This document shows positions 61,565-64,000 of a stretch of 64,000 bases of DNA, in pieces; positions within the stretch are counted from its first letter, which is position 1; each line of letters starts with the position of its first letter. Below the pieces are notes generated by a model. It saw only the letters and a list, made by a program, of their open reading frames with translations, was not told the origin of the DNA and did no database searches. The stretch comes from Streptomyces sp. H39-S7. Its GTDB lineage: Bacteria > Actinomycetota > Actinomycetes > Streptomycetales > Streptomycetaceae. The stretch covers positions 1-64,000 of the forward strand of contig NZ_JAPVLU010000029.1 of NCBI RefSeq assembly GCF_027158205.1, given 5' to 3'. A program made the position numbers and the translations under genes.

Positions 61565-64000
<2,436 letters not shown>

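Overview
This is a chromosomal segment of a Streptomyces (high-GC actinomycete). The evidence is the very high GC content, third-position GC bias, many GTG starts, WhiB, coenzyme F420 genes, and a gene order (ahcY, manA, SIS protein, manB, DUF3499, metallopeptidase, whiB, fbiA, fbiB, mannose-1-phosphate guanylyltransferase, TIGR03089, LCP) that is recognisably shared with Streptomyces coelicolor around SCO3020-SCO3065 and, in part, with Mycobacterium tuberculosis Rv3248c-Rv3268 (synteny recalled, not computed).

Layout. 1-0.4 kb: promoter and leader of an rRNA operon whose 16S gene lies off the left edge. 0.5-2.6 kb: divergent SpoIIM-like and RDD membrane proteins. 2.6-10.8 kb: mainly leftward housekeeping genes: AdoHcy hydrolase, cation efflux, and a mannose-phosphate block (manA, SIS isomerase-like, Trm112-like, manB, DUF3499). 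11-17.7 kb: degenerate zincin, DUF5719 secreted protein, a very large membrane glycosyltransferase, and whiB with a long upstream region. 18.4-25.9 kb: cysteine dioxygenase, F420 genes fbiA-fbiB, DNA glycosylase, sugar-nucleotide pyrophosphorylase, PGRP amidase, TIGR03089. 26-46 kb: envelope block with seven LytR-CpsA-Psr (LCP) proteins, a family 2 glycosyltransferase, an acyltransferase and UDP-glucose dehydrogenase, with a thioesterase, P450, regulator and acyl-CoA dehydrogenase among them. 46.3-50.0 kb: an accessory island of lower GC (XRE/TPR regulator, small ORF, DUF7848, a divergent AdoHcy-hydrolase-like protein, Nudix hydrolase) closed by a strong terminator. 50.1-54.7 kb: VOC protein and CGNR regulator around a shared operator-like region, dipeptidase, purE-purK, GtrA. 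54.75-57.62 kb: a complete IS630-type transposon with passenger genes. 57.6-64 kb: two-component system, POT peptide transporter, LAXTG-anchored surface protein and its membrane partner, cut by the right edge.

How the parts fit. Mannose-phosphate interconversion, NDP-sugar synthesis, glycosyltransferases, GtrA and the LCP ligases form one plausible cell-envelope glycopolymer/glycoprotein programme next to the developmental regulator whiB and the F420 genes.

The two most unusual items are: (1) the 2.87-kb IS630-type element with about 30-bp terminal inverted repeats, TA target duplication, and a HxlR regulator/NmrA-type oxidoreductase pair as cargo; (2) the island operon in which a divergent AdoHcy-hydrolase-like protein is 4 nt from a Nudix hydrolase, preceded by small proteins and a divergent TPR regulator.
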